Source: Yamagishiella unicocca (taxonomy: Eukaryota; Chlorophyta; Chlorophyceae; Chlamydomonadales; Volvocaceae). Taken from it: a stretch of 64,000 bases of DNA. The translations under genes and the position numbers were made by a program. Shown here piece after piece: positions 1 through 13,380 of this stretch (the first letter of the stretch is position 1; the number at the start of each line of letters is the position of its first letter). Location of the stretch: the NCBI GenBank assembly GCA_003116995.1, contig BDSL01000002.1:1820001-1884000 (forward strand). Direction: 5' to 3'. The notes beneath the pieces were generated by a model. That model did not search any database and was not told the origin of the DNA. It saw only the letters and a program-made list of their open reading frames with translations.

Positions 1-3000
1 TCTTCGTAGCAGAACACCTGCCATTATTGCCGGTCGGGTGGACAGCAGGGATGATATACGATGGCAAGCGGCTCATGGGTTACGAGAAACCTCACGTCGT
101 TGTCCACCGATGTAACATACAAACCGTGTCCAAGCACCGATGAAGAAAGTAATTACGACCTAAGGCTGTTTCAGCAAGCACCCACCTGGATTGTGTTGAG
201 CAGCGCGAGCTCCGCCTTGGAGTTGGTCGCAAACGCCGCGTACAGCTTGCCGTACGCCTTGAGCTTCTGCATCAACGACTGCGTGATCTGCTGCTGGTTC
301 TTGCCCGTCAAGTTGATAGACTTCATTAGCGCCAGCCAGGCCACGCGCAACACCTCAGCATCCGGCAGGTTGTTCTCTGCCTTCTTGGCCTTGGCGATCG
401 CCAGCACGTCCGCCAGGGCAATGGGTGGGTCGGCGGTGATAGCCTCAGTCAGCGCCTCCTGCAGCTCCGTGACTCGCAGGTCGATCTCGCGCTGCACGTC
501 CCAATCCGCCAGAGTGTTCAAACCCGCAACCTGGAGGCCATAACAGCACGCGAAGGGTAAGCAAGCATTACGCGAACCGTCTGTTGGAAAGGCGGCTGTG
601 GTATGGTGGCGGACTACGCCGTTGAAGGCCTAAGCGAGCCTTCCCTTCTAGGGCAGCAGCCACATACAGGATATTGCGCCTAGACAACAGGTACAGAGCA
701 GCCGCACACAGGATAATGCGCCTACATGATCGGCACAGAACGAACCCAATTATGCCAAGCTCAGGATCGGAGCATACATGCCCAGTGCCTGAACACGGGA
801 CACGCACCCGCAGGTGGTGGTGGAAATCGTGGGGGAAGCGTTTGGTTGGCGGTGCGTAGTCCATCAGGCGGTTGGCAATGCTGGCCTTGGTCAGGATGGA
901 GACTAGATCGTCGAGCGTGTCCTTCGCCAGGAACTCCTGGGGGCACAAGCGGACGAACAGCATCAGGAATACCACAAAAACATCATGCCGGCACATATGG
1001 GTTCAGTACAGCGTTGTGGCCGGGCGCCAGCGAAACGATACTCTCGATGATCCCTGCACGAGCGCCTTCAGACGAATCCTCTTCGCCGTGCATGGATACC
1101 CGGCCCGTCGAGGCTCCCCATACCCAGGAGTCTGGCAGCTAGGATTTCAACCCAACAAGTTGTCACGCGAGGACGATCTGAGAATGCATGCCCGGTGATT
1201 GGGCCGCAACCCTCTAGACCAAAGCACGTTGCAAGCGTTGTGGGTCAGGCAAGTGCTGTCGGGCATGCCTTCGACCATGGCATACTCCGGCTTAGGGTTT
1301 CATGGCACCGCTCAAGCCATGATCGGCAAGGTCCATGCAGAGCGGCGTTGACACTCCGTTCACGCCTCTCATGCCGTGAGCCCACATCACATGCACGCCA
1401 GCATGCGCGCGCATATACGCGAATGAACCGGGCTCCGGGACGCAACGAAGCGGCGGAGGCTTATGCGTGTGGACACGCCACGCCAGTTGGCACATGTTGC
1501 CGAACGCGATACGCCGCATCGCCCGGCAGTCTGCGCCACCATGCGGACCCCTGAACACGTGGTCCCTGATGTCCTGTGTAGCTGCTCAACGCATCCAACT
1601 CCCACCCATACTCTGCCCAGACCACGACCGTCCTCGTGCTGTCCAATCCATCAGTACGATGCCATACCTGGAAGAACACAGTCACAACCTCCAGCACCGT
1701 GCCCTTCGCCACCAGTCGGTCATTCAGCAGCGCCGCGAAGATGTTAAGGGGCACCACACCGATCTTCCACGAGAAGGTCAGCGCCAGAGCTGTGGCAGCA
1801 AACCGGGGCGGGTGGAGCAGTCGGCAGCCGCGTCGAGAGGGAGAGAAGCGCTCGCTGCGCGATGCGCACTGCTGAGCTTGCGTGTGCTGCTGTAACGCTG
1901 GCCGCGAAAAGCGACGGACAGCAAGGAACGCAGGAGTGTGTAGTGCTTCGTGTAAAGAGGGGCACCCAGCGACATCGGGTGCCGCCTCTTCTGTCATAAG
2001 CCTAGTGATCGCGATAACATGCGGTGGGCTTCACTGTCGTCACAGAGCCACCCGGTCAGCACATCGTGCAGCATGTCCCGTGCGATCTTCTTTGGGAGTC
2101 CCGCTTCGGTAACACTGACGCATGGTTCCGCGGAGTTCCAAGCCACTGCAAACCGTCCCATGCCACGCCAAAGCACCCCAAGAGACGCCGCATCAAACGT
2201 CATGATGCATGCAGAACTGAGGGTCGAATGCGCCTCACGAGCTACCCTCAGAGCTGAAAAAGCAGCCCCTTAAACGAGCAGAGGTTAGCCTCCGGCCTTC
2301 AACCATGGAGGTCCCACTCACCCCGCCTACTGCATGCAGCAACTTTGCCCTTATCCCTCGTCAACCCGGGCACGTATATGCGAGGTGGATACCATTTCCA
2401 CGCATTCGCCGCCAACACAAGGGGCACACGCGACTCCGGACACATAATGTCTCCGAATGGCCATGCGGTCTCCCCACATGTCCATGGCTCTGCTGAAGAC
2501 TCACCAATGCCCAGCTTCTTGCGGCCAACTTCGTCGAAAAACTCCAGCGACAGCATCAGCTTGGCGAGCGTGTTCTCCAGGCCGCGGATGAGGAATGGCC
2601 GGCGCCTATCATGGACAGTACCCGTGACAAGCGGCCGGTTATGAAGTGCAAATGGGTTGTTCACGACCTAATCGACAACCCGCCGCTCAGGCGAGCTTGG
2701 ATTTGATCAATAACGCTCACCCACCTGGCATCCTGCTCATATGTTCCTAGCCCCTAGGCAACCCGCTGTTATCCAGGGTTGGACTGGCAGCGAACGGCAT
2801 CTGTGAACGGCGCTGTCGCGCCGGAGTACTTTCAACCCTGCCCACGACCCGTGCTCTGGTTTGTGCATGCACATCCGGACCCCATCTGCAGGGGTGCGTG
2901 CGATGGGGCGTGGATGTCGCCCCTGCCATGGACGGTAGCAAACCCTTTTGCAAACAAATCCGTGTAGCTACATAACCGCTTTGTGTCCCCCACAGCTCTG

Positions 3001-3761
3001 AGGCTTGGACGGTGCCTCGCAGTGCGGTGTACGCAATGTAGGTTCGGGTCACCGCGTCTGTGATGGGACCGCATCCCGAAAACTGTACATAGCAGGCGCA
3101 CTTCGCCCCCAGTGCGCCTGGGCTTTGCGCTGTTGCGGGTACCCTCAGTTTGTGCCGTACCGGGTCAGCGTCTGGAAAAGCTTGAAGTACGGGTTGATGG
3201 CTTCCCGGGTGGGCTCGCAGGCCAAAATCTGCAGAATGTGCAATCCTATGTCAGACAGAATGCCATAACGCCATCACGTATCCTGTGACAGCACGCACGT
3301 TTGTGCTTAGCCGCATCTTGTCCTCCGCCGCCAGCTGCGCGCCCGTCCCCAGGCGTCCGCCAGCAAAAAAGACTTGGAACAGAATGTCGCCATAGCGCGA
3401 GTATTCAAGCTCCGCACCATCGAGTGCCTTAGCGGCGGCCTCGAGATCGGCTTCAAGGCTCACGCCGTCTGCCGCATCTTGGCAAAGCGTCACTACCGCA
3501 TCAGCAAAGGAGCCGGGATCCTCAGGGATAACGATATTCCGCTTGCGGGTCTTGACGTTGACGCCACTGCAGTGCAAGGTGCAAAGCCGCTGTGTCGCGG
3601 AGGCGGCTTCAACAAGCAAATACAAACCAATCGCTGCACTTACGCAAGTGTCGGTTTCTGCGGTTTATCCTCCTTCGTACTGTGGGAGCAAGCATGGGGC
3701 AGCAATGTTAGCTGTGTAACCTAGTGGAGCTGAGGGGAGCGTAGATCGACGCGCACCTCAT
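1..3761 (-). CDS. eIF5-mimic protein (5MP/BZW family, W2 domain), C-terminus cut by window edge
   Basis: Cytosolic regulator of translation initiation. BZW/5MP proteins bind eIF2 and eIF3 through a C-terminal W2 HEAT domain and compete with eIF5, which tightens start-codon choice. Exons, all in phase: 3757-3761, 3644-3679, 3299-3566, 3161-3228, 2505-2605, 1668-1789, 808-936, 186-530 and 1-17 (incomplete), about 363 residues so far against about 420 in animal BZW1. The start MSTKEDKPQKPTLAG matches the QKPTLSG..KTRKR start of BZW proteins as I recall them. Other matching blocks are YSRYGDILFQVFFAGG, ASIANRLMDYAPPTKR and KLKAYGKLYAAFATNSKAEL of the W2 domain. The first coding exon is only ATGAG, chosen because a GTGCGC donor follows and phase then fits exactly. 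It is divergent from MRL1. The rest of the W2 domain lies left of the window. Family call is firm; the 5-base start exon is inferred. Confidence 0.9.
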
Positions 3762-4656
3762 AGGAGAATAGGAGCTTGTTGCGAACAAGGCTAAGCGCCT
3801 GATGTCTTCAGTGAAAATAAAGTGAAACGACTTCAAAAGAACGGAAACAGAGACTGCCGACTTGGGGCGGCCCAAGTCGTTTAAACCATGTACGAGCAAT
3901 GCTACGCAGTGCGCGATGCATCAATCCATGAGCTGTAAACATTCAAGGGCTATCATATCTACGTCTTATGCGCGATGCATGCTTATATATGGTGCATACG
4001 GTGCGTTCCGAGCTCCTTACGCTATCATGGCCTTTGGGTCTGTGCCTAACCGGATTTCCAGCCCGTTGCAAATGCACGTTCGTAGGAATTCACAACTGCA
4101 TGATGTAGGTCACCCTTGCTGAGAGATGCTAAGTGCAGACGGCAAGCCCCAACTACACTCCGACATCGTTGTTTTGTCCCAGGGCTGCTAGGAAGAGTTC
4201 GGCTCATCAATTACGTTTGATTTCTGACTTCCAATTCTCAGCTCGTTGCCTTCTGTGTCGGGGGTCACAATTTTCCGCTCGCGCAAATCCTTTTCCTTAC
4301 TCCATTTCGAGGGCAATTGCATTAGCAAAGAAAATAACAGCATAGAATTCCGACACAAAGGAACGTGTTTACGAGTAACTTGGATAGTGCTACGTGCGCC
4401 TGGGGCTTATGCAGTACCAGCCCCTTATCCCCTTGACACTCAATTGCTGCACAGCGTGTTGCAGAACTTTTGTCTTACACGGCCGCCAAAGGCGGCCTTC
4501 CTTGCTACTGTGCCATTGTGGAATTACGGTGTTCGTTGAACTTCCCCTAGCCTCTTTTTTCGCTTCTCGTAACCTGTGTAGCCCCGACCCAGTTTGTCAT
4601 TGCATATATCGCCTGGTTCCAATTATACAGCTGGCCGCGGGCCAGCCCGGTTGACT
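3762..4656. other. Divergent intergenic region between the 5MP gene and MRL1
   Basis: About 0.9 kb between two divergent start codons. It must hold both promoters and 5' leaders. It is less GC-rich than the flanking exons. I see no convincing TATA box or other named element, and the short open frames here have no coding character. Confidence 0.6.
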
Positions 4657-7600
4657 ATGGCACACGCGGTGGCTGGCGTGGCAAAGCGGTGCCAAGCACT
4701 GCCAGCCCGGGACGTGCATTCGCACAGGTGTGCATGGTCACACGTTTTTATTGCGTTAGAAGCTACTGTGTTTGCCTTCATTTTGAGCCCCGTTCCGGGA
4801 GCATAGCTGGTGTGGTGCATGCCGCGCAAGCGTTTTTTGAAGGAATGTGCGCTCCCGTCATCAAATTCGCACACGCAGGTCGTGCCTGCTGCGGGTATCA
4901 GCTCCGCGGCTTGAGCAGGCGGAACCCAGCCCTCCGGATGAGTTCCCCGTTACTCGCGCTCGCTATGCTGCTGGGGCATTCGCGCCGCCGGCGACGCGCG
5001 TCGCTGCAAAGGACACGTCTCGCACGATGAACCCATCGTTGAGAGGAGCACATCATAATCCTCAGCTGCACGTTGCCGATGGGCCTCTTCAGCGGAGCAC
5101 ACCTTTAACGGACAAGCAGCTGGAGGAGTTCAGCGCCTCAGTGCTGAGCAGCAGCTCCAGCGTATGGAGCGCGGAGGCACGGAACCTTCCCGCTTCTACT
5201 AGCGACAGCAATCCCTCTGTAGATGAGGTTCTCGCACAGATAAAGGGCAAGGGCCGGTTGACTGTCGTGGCCACGTTAAATTCGCTGACCAAGCGAGGCG
5301 AGCTCGACGCAGTCATTCGCGTCTTGCAAGAATGTAGCAAGCCGACTCTGGAGGTTGTTTGCAGAAGGTGGGCACGACACAGCGCTGCTACTAAGTCCGG
5401 TATGCAAGCGCATTTGCTTATCTTTCGCCTCGTTGGCCTCGCTTGCCGCGCAGTTGGCACTACAAGGACTTCGTCGTGGCCGTTGGTTTGAGCCAGAAGG
5501 CTAAAGCGGCGTTCCAGTTCGCCAAAATTGCGGCGCCGCACGTGCAGAAGCCAGCCGTGCTTCTGACAGCCGTGTTGCAGACGTGCGCCAAGTGCAGGGA
5601 CCTGGACGCTGGAATGGCTGTTGTCGAGTTGGCGCGCAAATACAGCTTGGCAGCTGACGCGCAAATGTTAACAACTTTGATCAAGGGTACGGGAGGGAAG
5701 GACAGGCCAGAGGGGCTTGACACGAGTTTCCCGTCGCCCAGCTGTGGTGTCTGCATGCATGCGCGACGTGAAGTTCGGACACTGGGATTGGACATCGAAA
5801 TCACGCCCATGCACCTCCTCCAATCTCCTTGCTGCCATCGCCGAAATCCTTCCCCATGATGCGCCCGCCCGCCCCACGTTGGGGGTTTGGGTTTTTTAAC
5901 CCGGCTTCAACCCAGATCAAAACTCCAAATCCTGTGCACCACAAGACCCCAAACCCCCGCACCACATATCTCCCTCCCCTCGCAGTCTGCAAGGCCGTGG
6001 GCAACGTGGACAAAGCCTACCGCGTGTACTTGGAGATGCGCGCGGCGGGTCATCGCATCGACAGCCACGTATACGGCGCCCTGATTGCCACGTGCGCTGA
6101 GGCCATGAAGCGCGATCTGACGGTCGTGCATGAGCGCAAGGACCAGTACGTGCTTCTGGAGCGGGCGTTTCACTACGTGGCCGACGCGGAGGCGGCGGGC
6201 GTGGCGCTGCATGCGCCGGTGTGGAACGCGCTCATGGTGTGCGCGGGGCGCAGCGGCGAGCTGAATCGCGCCTTCGAGGTGCTGACTATGATGCAGCAGC
6301 GGGGCATCAGCGCGTCGGCAACCACGTATGGCTCCCTGATCGAGTCGTGCGTCTGCGCGCGGCAGGCGGAGAAGGCGCTGCGGGTGTTTGAGGTAGCCAT
6401 GCAGAAGGTGAGCGTGGAGGGGCGGGATTGTAGGGGCGGGGGAGAGGGCTCGGTTTCCGACTTGGAGCATATCGGATACCGGAGGGGCGGGAGGGTTTTG
6501 AAAAGAAGGTTGCATGCATGCGGCCAGTGTTTAAAGAGAGCAGATTCCCCGCTGTCCATGCTGCGGTCATGGACCCATGGGACGCGGCCATTTGTGCGGG
6601 CACCGTACCGACCGACTATTAAACCGCAAGTGAAGCGGCAGGACTGGAATCGTTGCATGCTAGCGCAGGGGGCAAGGGTGTTCGGTTGTGCTCGTGTAGC
6701 AAAAAACGATGGGCACGGAGGAACCGAGAGATAACGTTGTGGGACTGGGTGCGGCAACACGAGCATCTGTTAGGGCGTGTGCATGCTTCAAGGCATAGTT
6801 GGGGGCTCTGTGCCTAAAACGAGGGAGAAGTTGGGGTTGCGTCTAGGTCATTGCTGTGGGAGACTCCCGGCAGGGAACGGGGATAGGAACATCCTCTTCC
6901 TGGGCTGCCAGGCTGGCTATGTGTCTGCATGCTGAGCTGCCTGAGGCGTGGGTTCCCACGATGTCGTTCGCATGTTGGGAGCTAACAAGTAGGGTAATCA
7001 TGGGCAGGGGCAGGTCGGCCTGGTTGTGTGAACACCGCAGCAGCACAGTGCATCACAGGGGTCATGGGGTAGTGCGGCAGCATGGCGTCCTCATCAATCC
7101 CGCTGTTTATAGATAGACAGCCATCACTCCTTGAGCCCATCGCTTAGACATAGGCGGGACGTCACTTCCCGACTCCTCCCCACACTTGCACCTCACCCGC
7201 AACTAAACTCCCGCCCCTCCCCGTCACCGCTCCCCAGGGTTTCGTGTCAGAGGTCAAGCTCTACACGCAGGCCCTCTCGGCCTGCATGCTGCCCTTCCCT
7301 GGAGCCTGGGAGCGGGCTCTGGAGATTTACAACGCGCTGCAGCGCGCTTCGGTCCGCCCCGACAAAAAGTTCTTCGCCTGCCTCATGGCAGTGGCGGGCC
7401 GCTGCGGCCGCCTGGACACCGCCTTCGAGCTGCTCAGCGAGATGGCTGCGGAGGGCATTCGGCCATCTGGGTCGTCCGTGTCGGCCATTATACACGCCTG
7501 CCTTGACCGGGGTAACCTGCCGCTGGCGAGGCGCGTGTACGACCTATGCGCCCGGCAGGGGGTGTACCCGGTGCCCTCGCAGTTCAATCGGATGATGGAC

Positions 7601-10600
7601 GTGTACGCCAGCGAGTTCAGGTGCGGCGGCGATGGACGGGACGGTGCTGGGAGGAGGTGCATTGGATGGATGCGGAGGAATGGGGTGCGACAAGATGGGC
7701 GGGACCGGAATCAAGGCGGGGCAGGGGCAAAAGTTGCGAGTGGAGGTGGAACGCACGGCATGGTGTCCTCAGGGGGGGCGGTGCGTCTTTGCGTTTGGGG
7801 GGCTTTGCTGTCTTAGAGGTCTCCATAATCCTGAAGGACATGATGGAGCGGCTGCGCAACTCCTGGGGGGGAATGGGTGCGCGCTAACGTTGGAACTGAA
7901 GGGTCGTGGGCGGGTGCGCGCACAAGAACGGGCTTGACAGAGTGTACGAGTCAAAGCGCTAGCGGACTGAATCAAAGTTTGCGAGTGGAGCACCCATGGA
8001 ATGATATGGAAGGCAGAGGGAAGGATGGTGAAGGAGTTACTGCAAAGGCCGGGCATGAACATCTCGTCTTTGCATAAACAGCATGCGTAGGGGACGGGGA
8101 CGGGCCACCACGAGGGAGGGGCGCCCTCCGTCATTTTCCAGCATGGTGCTGCGTCCGGGCTGACGGCCCCTTTAGTCACTGTCACGCGGTCCGTTGTCCT
8201 ATCACCCCAGCTGCCACCTCCACCTCACCCTTCCACCCCTGCCTCCTCCGTCCCTGGACCTCAGGTTTGGCGAGGTTGTCAGCCTGCTGTGCGACATGGT
8301 CGCCGCCGGCCGGCAGCCCAACCTCAACACCTACCGCATCATCATCAACGCCTGCGCCTTCACCGACCAGGCGGGCCTGGCCTTCCAGATCTTCGCCCTG
8401 ATGCACGCCAATAAGGTGCAGATCCTGCAGGCCAAGTTCGCGCAGACCATCTACTACATGCTCGTCAAGGCCTGCCTCAACCAAACCCGCTTCCTCTGGA
8501 CGGCGGGCGGCTACCCGCCCAACAGGCCCTCCGACGGGGCGGGGGCGGGTGCCCACTCGCACCACGGCTTGTCGATGCCGACAGACCGGAGAATGGAGGC
8601 GGAGAAGGTGCTGGCGGCGTTGGGGGGCCACAAGCTGCGTCGAGGCGCGCACCAGTCGAACCCGTTTGACGGGCCGCCGGACACGATTGACTGGGCGAGC
8701 CACGCGCTGTCGGCCTTCCACCACATGCTGAGCCGGGGCTTCCGACCCTCCCTGGAGCTGCTGGACACGTGCGTGCGGACGGGGGGATGGTGGCGGGTGG
8801 AACGCGGGGCGGGGAATGGGGCGGGGCCCGTGTGCAGCGATGCCTTGATTGCGTCGTGTCACCGGAAGCCCAACGTGGCTATCGCTGTGTCGTATAGACG
8901 GGAGTCACGGGGCGGAGAGGCATAGCTATTGCATCGATTGAAATGCACAATTCTAATCGATCCGATTGAGCCATATCGTCGCAATGTATCCGCCCTGCAT
9001 CGTCCTCAAACGCCCGCCTGCCCTCCCCTCCCCTCCCGCTGCTCGCAGGCTGCTGAGCTGCATGCGCGCCAAGATGATGCCCCCGGACGACGGCACCCTG
9101 GAGTCTCACGGCCTGGCGGGACAGCAGACGTCCCCCATGGGGGGCGCGGGCGTCTCGCAGTACATCTCTCCCTTCGTGCCGCTGCGGCCCCGCAACGAGG
9201 TCTTCGAGGCGGCATTCGAGCCCAGGTAGGCGTCGACTCGTGGCGGTGGAGCCGCTCCTCCCTGCGGCCGCATTCCGAGCCGACTTCGTTGCCTCAGAAA
9301 AGCCAGGATTGCTTTGCCTTGCACCCAATCGCTTGCAACACTATAGTGCACAGAACATCAGAGAATTAATCATGGAAAGGGTAGGAGGCATTGCTGGCAG
9401 TAGCTTTAACCTTTTAATTCTGTTGCCATGGCCGGTGTGTGCGGCTTGCAGGGCCTTTGCCGTGCTGGAGGAGGCCATCGCGCGCGGCCTGCTGCCGCCC
9501 TACGACCCGGACGCCCCGCTGGTCATGGACATGCGCCGCCTGCCCCCCGTGGTGGCGGAGGTGTACGTGCTGCACATGCTGTTCACGCTGGAGCGCCGGG
9601 CGCGGAGGAAGAAGGCGGAGAAGGCCGAGGCGGCCGGGGCGGCGGGAGTCGGCGTAAGCATGTCGTCCTCGCAGTCGTACCACCACTCGATCACGCTGCT
9701 GGTCCCGGCCTTTGACCCGGACCTGGTCAAGTTCCCCTCGTACCTGGACCGCACGATGAACCGCTACACGGCCATGGTGAGTGGCGCGGTTTGTGGCGGG
9801 CGGGGGCGCGGAGGGAGTATGCGTGTCTGGCAACAGAGAGGGGGCGAGAGGGCCCGAGAGGCGAGACGTTCCCTCGACGGACCAGCACGGTGTAAGCAAA
9901 TGGGGGTTGGGCTATCAGGCTATCATACGCGGCTGTTTAAGGAGCGGTACTGCCGTCCAGAATGCCCAGTGCGGGCTTGCTTGGCGGACGCACACCCCGC
10001 ACCTTCACCCAGCCCAATCGAGCCCAACATCCCCAACCGTTGCTGCGCAGATGAGCCCCGAGGAGCGAGCCAAGCTGCGCCACCGCAACGACCGCCGTCG
10101 CTCCCGTGCCGGCCGCCGCGTCACCGCCATCGCCGCGGCCGCGATGGCGGCCGCAGAGCCCCGTCCCGCCGTCGACCTGGACGGCTCGGATGAGGACATG
10201 GGCCGCCGACGCGAGGGCGGCGCCGCCATCAGCAGCTACGACGAGCTGGAGGCTGTGATTGGCGGCGAGGACGGAGCAGGGGTGGAGCGGGACCCTTGGG
10301 AGCGGGAGGACCGGTACGGCTGGACGTCGAGCAGCGAGGACAGCGACGAAGATAGCAACGCAGGCGCTGACCTGGCGGGCGGAAATTACCTGGCCGACTG
10401 CACGACGGGTCTGGCAGTGGCGGCGACGCTGCAGCGGATGAAGGTGTGGATGGACATGGATTACGCCCACGGCACCATCACCGTGTTCGCGGTGGAGGTG
10501 ACGCGCTGGCTGAAGCGGCGACGGCAGGCGGTGGAGGCAGCAGCCACAGGCGGCCCGGCGGCTGGCGATGCTGAAGGTCCGCCGGCGGCGAGTCACAACT

Positions 10601-11514
10601 CGCCGTCGTCGGCGGTGATGGGAGCGGCGGCCATGGGCATGATGGGCGGCATTGCTGGCGGCGTGGGAGGCGCTAGGATGATGGGGCTCGGCGGATCCAT
10701 GGGTCGGGGGGCATCCGGCTCGCCCGTGGCGCCTGTGGAGCAGCAGCAGCGGAACATCCGCCTGGGCATGATGGGCCCGGGAGTGGGCGGTCCCGTGGGT
10801 CGCGGCGGCGGTATGGGACCCGGCGGGGCGCCGTCCCAGGTAGCCGTTGACGGCGGCTTTGGGCCCTCGGCGTCGGGCCAGCAGCAGTCGCCTCCCGGCC
10901 GGAGCAGCGGCGGTCTGTTCGGTGGCAACATGAATGGCAGCGCCAATGACGGCGGCTCGCGGAGTCGTCCGGCAACCGGCAACTCGCCAAGGGCCTCGCA
11001 GCGGCCAGAGTCGGCGCCAGAGTCTTCACCACCCGATGCGCCCGGCGCAACAGCTGCTGCAGCCGCGTTCCAGTCTCTGGCGGCGCGGCTGCCGTCACCG
11101 TCGCGGAAAACCGCCGAGCCTCAGCCGCTCCTGAACCGGCCCGGGGAGCTGCGGCTGCGCCTGGCGCCAGGCGAGGCGACTGACAGCGGCCCCGACAGCC
11201 TAGAAGCGCCCCAGGCCTCCACAGCGCAACCCGCCGCGAGTGGCCACTACGGCTCAACGAATGGTCACCATGTCACTGGCGGGAACCAGCGGGAAAGCGC
11301 CAGCAGCAGCTCGGAGCAGTACGGACCCGTGGGTCAGCAGGCACAGCAGCAGCACCGCCGGAGCGCTGGCGCGTCTGCGGAGTCGTTGCTGATTGCGGTG
11401 CCGCAGCAGCATGTGGAGGTGACTGTGGGGCCGGGGCTGCCTGTCAAGCTACCCCTGACGGAGCCGGCCGCTGTGGCGACGGCGACTGCCACAGCTACAG
11501 CTGCCAGCGGGTGA
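4657..11514 (+). CDS. MRL1: MRL1, chloroplast PPR protein stabilising rbcL mRNA
   Basis: Pentatricopeptide-repeat protein needed in Chlamydomonas and Arabidopsis to accumulate rbcL (Rubisco large subunit) mRNA in the chloroplast. Exons, all in phase: 4657-4727, 4879-5367, 5454-5686, 5986-6407, 7238-7620, 8265-8768, 9049-9225, 9452-9776, 10051-11514, giving about 1355 residues. The first 60 or so residues (MAHAVAGVAKRCQALPARD...) are Ala/Arg/Ser-rich and look like a transit peptide. Residues 187-700 hold the repeats, with typical pairs such as VFNALMVCAGRSGELNRAF-like helices. Exon 8 carries the MRL1-specific block (RAFAVLEEAIARGLLP, VMDMRRLPPVVAEVYVLHML, SITLLVPAF), close to my recollection of plant MRL1. 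In exon 9, a GLAVAATLQRM..RWLKRR block near residue 988 and QQRNIR near residue 1098 also match the plant C terminus. After QQRNIR come about 250 low-complexity Gly/Ser/Gln residues without a plant counterpart. A GTGAGG overlaps the stop; an extra 3' intron is possible but not needed. Confidence 0.9.
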
Positions 11515-13380
11515 GGGCTCATCCGTCTAGCTTAGAGATGTGGTGTGGCTACGGGGTATTGCGGAGGGGCTTTGGATGAAGACTGCCTTTGGGGCGGCCA
11601 TGGTGGGTCTTGCGGTGCAGGAGAGTTCTCAGGCTTAAGGACACAGGTTTGATCGCGTAGAGAAGTGCGGCGGAGCTCTGGCTAGTCGCGCTGCGGTAGA
11701 GGGCGTGTCCGGTCGCTGCGAACGGCTGAAAGGCGTGGGGACCTCGGCGGCAGCGGCTGCGGTAGATGATGGGTTATGGTTTCGGGGAAGGGTGGTGCAG
11801 CATTGAGAGGCAGCAGGCAGGAGTGAGGCTGGGGCCTGGACGCGCGCAGGCAAGGCACTCGTCGCGTGTTCGGCGGGCACGCAGCTTGTGTCCTTCTTGG
11901 CCGTCGTCCTTCCCCTGCCTCGGGTCTAGCATGGTGTGGGTAGGGTGCTATCATCCGTGGTCTGGCCCAGGTCCGCGAAGACGCAAATGAATAATCAGCG
12001 GCCGGGTGCTTGATCGCCCGATCGACATGGTAGCTCTGTGCGCCGGGCAGCATCGGCAACAATACTACCGTGCTACAAGCAAGCACGACTTACTGTGACC
12101 GGTTGCGCATTCCAATGCGCAAGCGTGTCGCTGTGCGATCCGGCTAGTTACTCCGCAGTCTTCGTACCGGACCGACACTCGCGCAGGGAGCGCGTCCTGG
12201 CCGGGTGGGTTGGCGGGCCCGCATGCGCTATCGGGGCGTGATGCGAGGCTCGCGCCGTTGGCGAACATTGTTGGCGGGCGCAGGAGGCCGGGCGTTGGAG
12301 CGAGTGCCCATCGACGGTGAACTGATCTGGGAGATTTTCAGTTATGTGCAGTGCCGTAAGATTTTGTCGCGGAGTTGTGAGGCAACGCGGAGACTCTGGG
12401 CGCTGCCGTGAGAGGGGAGGCCGATGGGTTGCGACGCCTCTTACTTCTCCGCGAAGGCTTACTTCGAAGGGGGCAGGAAGTCAAGCGAGCCGGCCGAATC
12501 GCCATGGAGACATATGGGGCTCGGATCAGGGTCCTTGAGCAGAGTTACCGTTAAGCTATTACCGTTTTGTAGGTCCACGCTTACCTTATTGGGAGTTTAA
12601 ACCCATCGAGGAGCTGTTTTTGCGCAAGCCAGCCCCTGTGGCTCCCCCAGCCAGACTCAGTTTTGGTGGTGGTGGCGAAGATGCGGCATTGGTGCATGTT
12701 TCTCGACATGGCTCGTTTACGTGCAGGGGGCCTGGGCTTGTGGCAGGGAAGAGACATTGGCGTCCGGCTGCGCGCATTGCGCGACTGCGCTCGCCAGCCC
12801 GGCTCCCCCAGACGACGTTGTGCCTTGCGAGCAGACGGTTCTGTAAGCGTTTCGAGCGCGCTATGCTTCGGGCGCTGTCCGCCGGAGCGTCAGCAACAGC
12901 CCCCAGAGCGTGGCCATCATGTGAGCCTCGCCTTTGTTGCAGTACCCTGCCTGACCATCCCCTGCCAGCTACGATGCTGACTTGAGGTCACATAAGGCGT
13001 CGACTTAGACTTGTACACAGACGCGGAAGAAAGGCTCTCCCTATCTTCCACCAGCCGGTTTGGTGTTGCAACTTGTACGAAAAAACGGCCATCTAGCCGC
13101 TTAGCTAGGTCGGTCCCTCTGCCTCCTTGATTCGCGATACATGCATGTTTCCACTGCTGAAACGATGGCCGGAACCTCTCCTCACTCAGCCGCGCGCCCT
13201 CACCCTTACTGTCCCCGCGCTAACAGCACCCTGGGCGCCATGACCACGTCGCCCGCACCCTGAGGCACGACCGCCTTCCCTCTCCCCTCGCACTTCCCTC
13301 TCCAGCCTCTCCTCGTTGCCTCAAAACACGATGGACGACCCGTGGGTCCAGCCCTCACGGCCCCAGGTTCGGTCCAGCCC
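11515..13380. other. Convergent intergenic region after MRL1
   Basis: About 1.9 kb between the 3' ends of MRL1 and the minus-strand gene at 13381. It should contain both 3' UTRs. Open frames here (for example 12205-12411 and 12620-12985 on plus) have no recognisable domains and no splice-consistent partners. I see no gene, RNA or repeat. Confidence 0.5.

Noticed and set aside
1994..2203. Minus-strand frame with a helical-looking peptide between two 5MP exons
   Set aside because: Exons 2505-2605 and 1668-1789 join in phase and match the family without it, so it is intronic.
9781..10050. Upstream extension of the last MRL1 frame
   Set aside because: This part is intron: exon 8 ends at 9776 with GTGAGT, and the next acceptor at 10050 restores the MRL1 frame.
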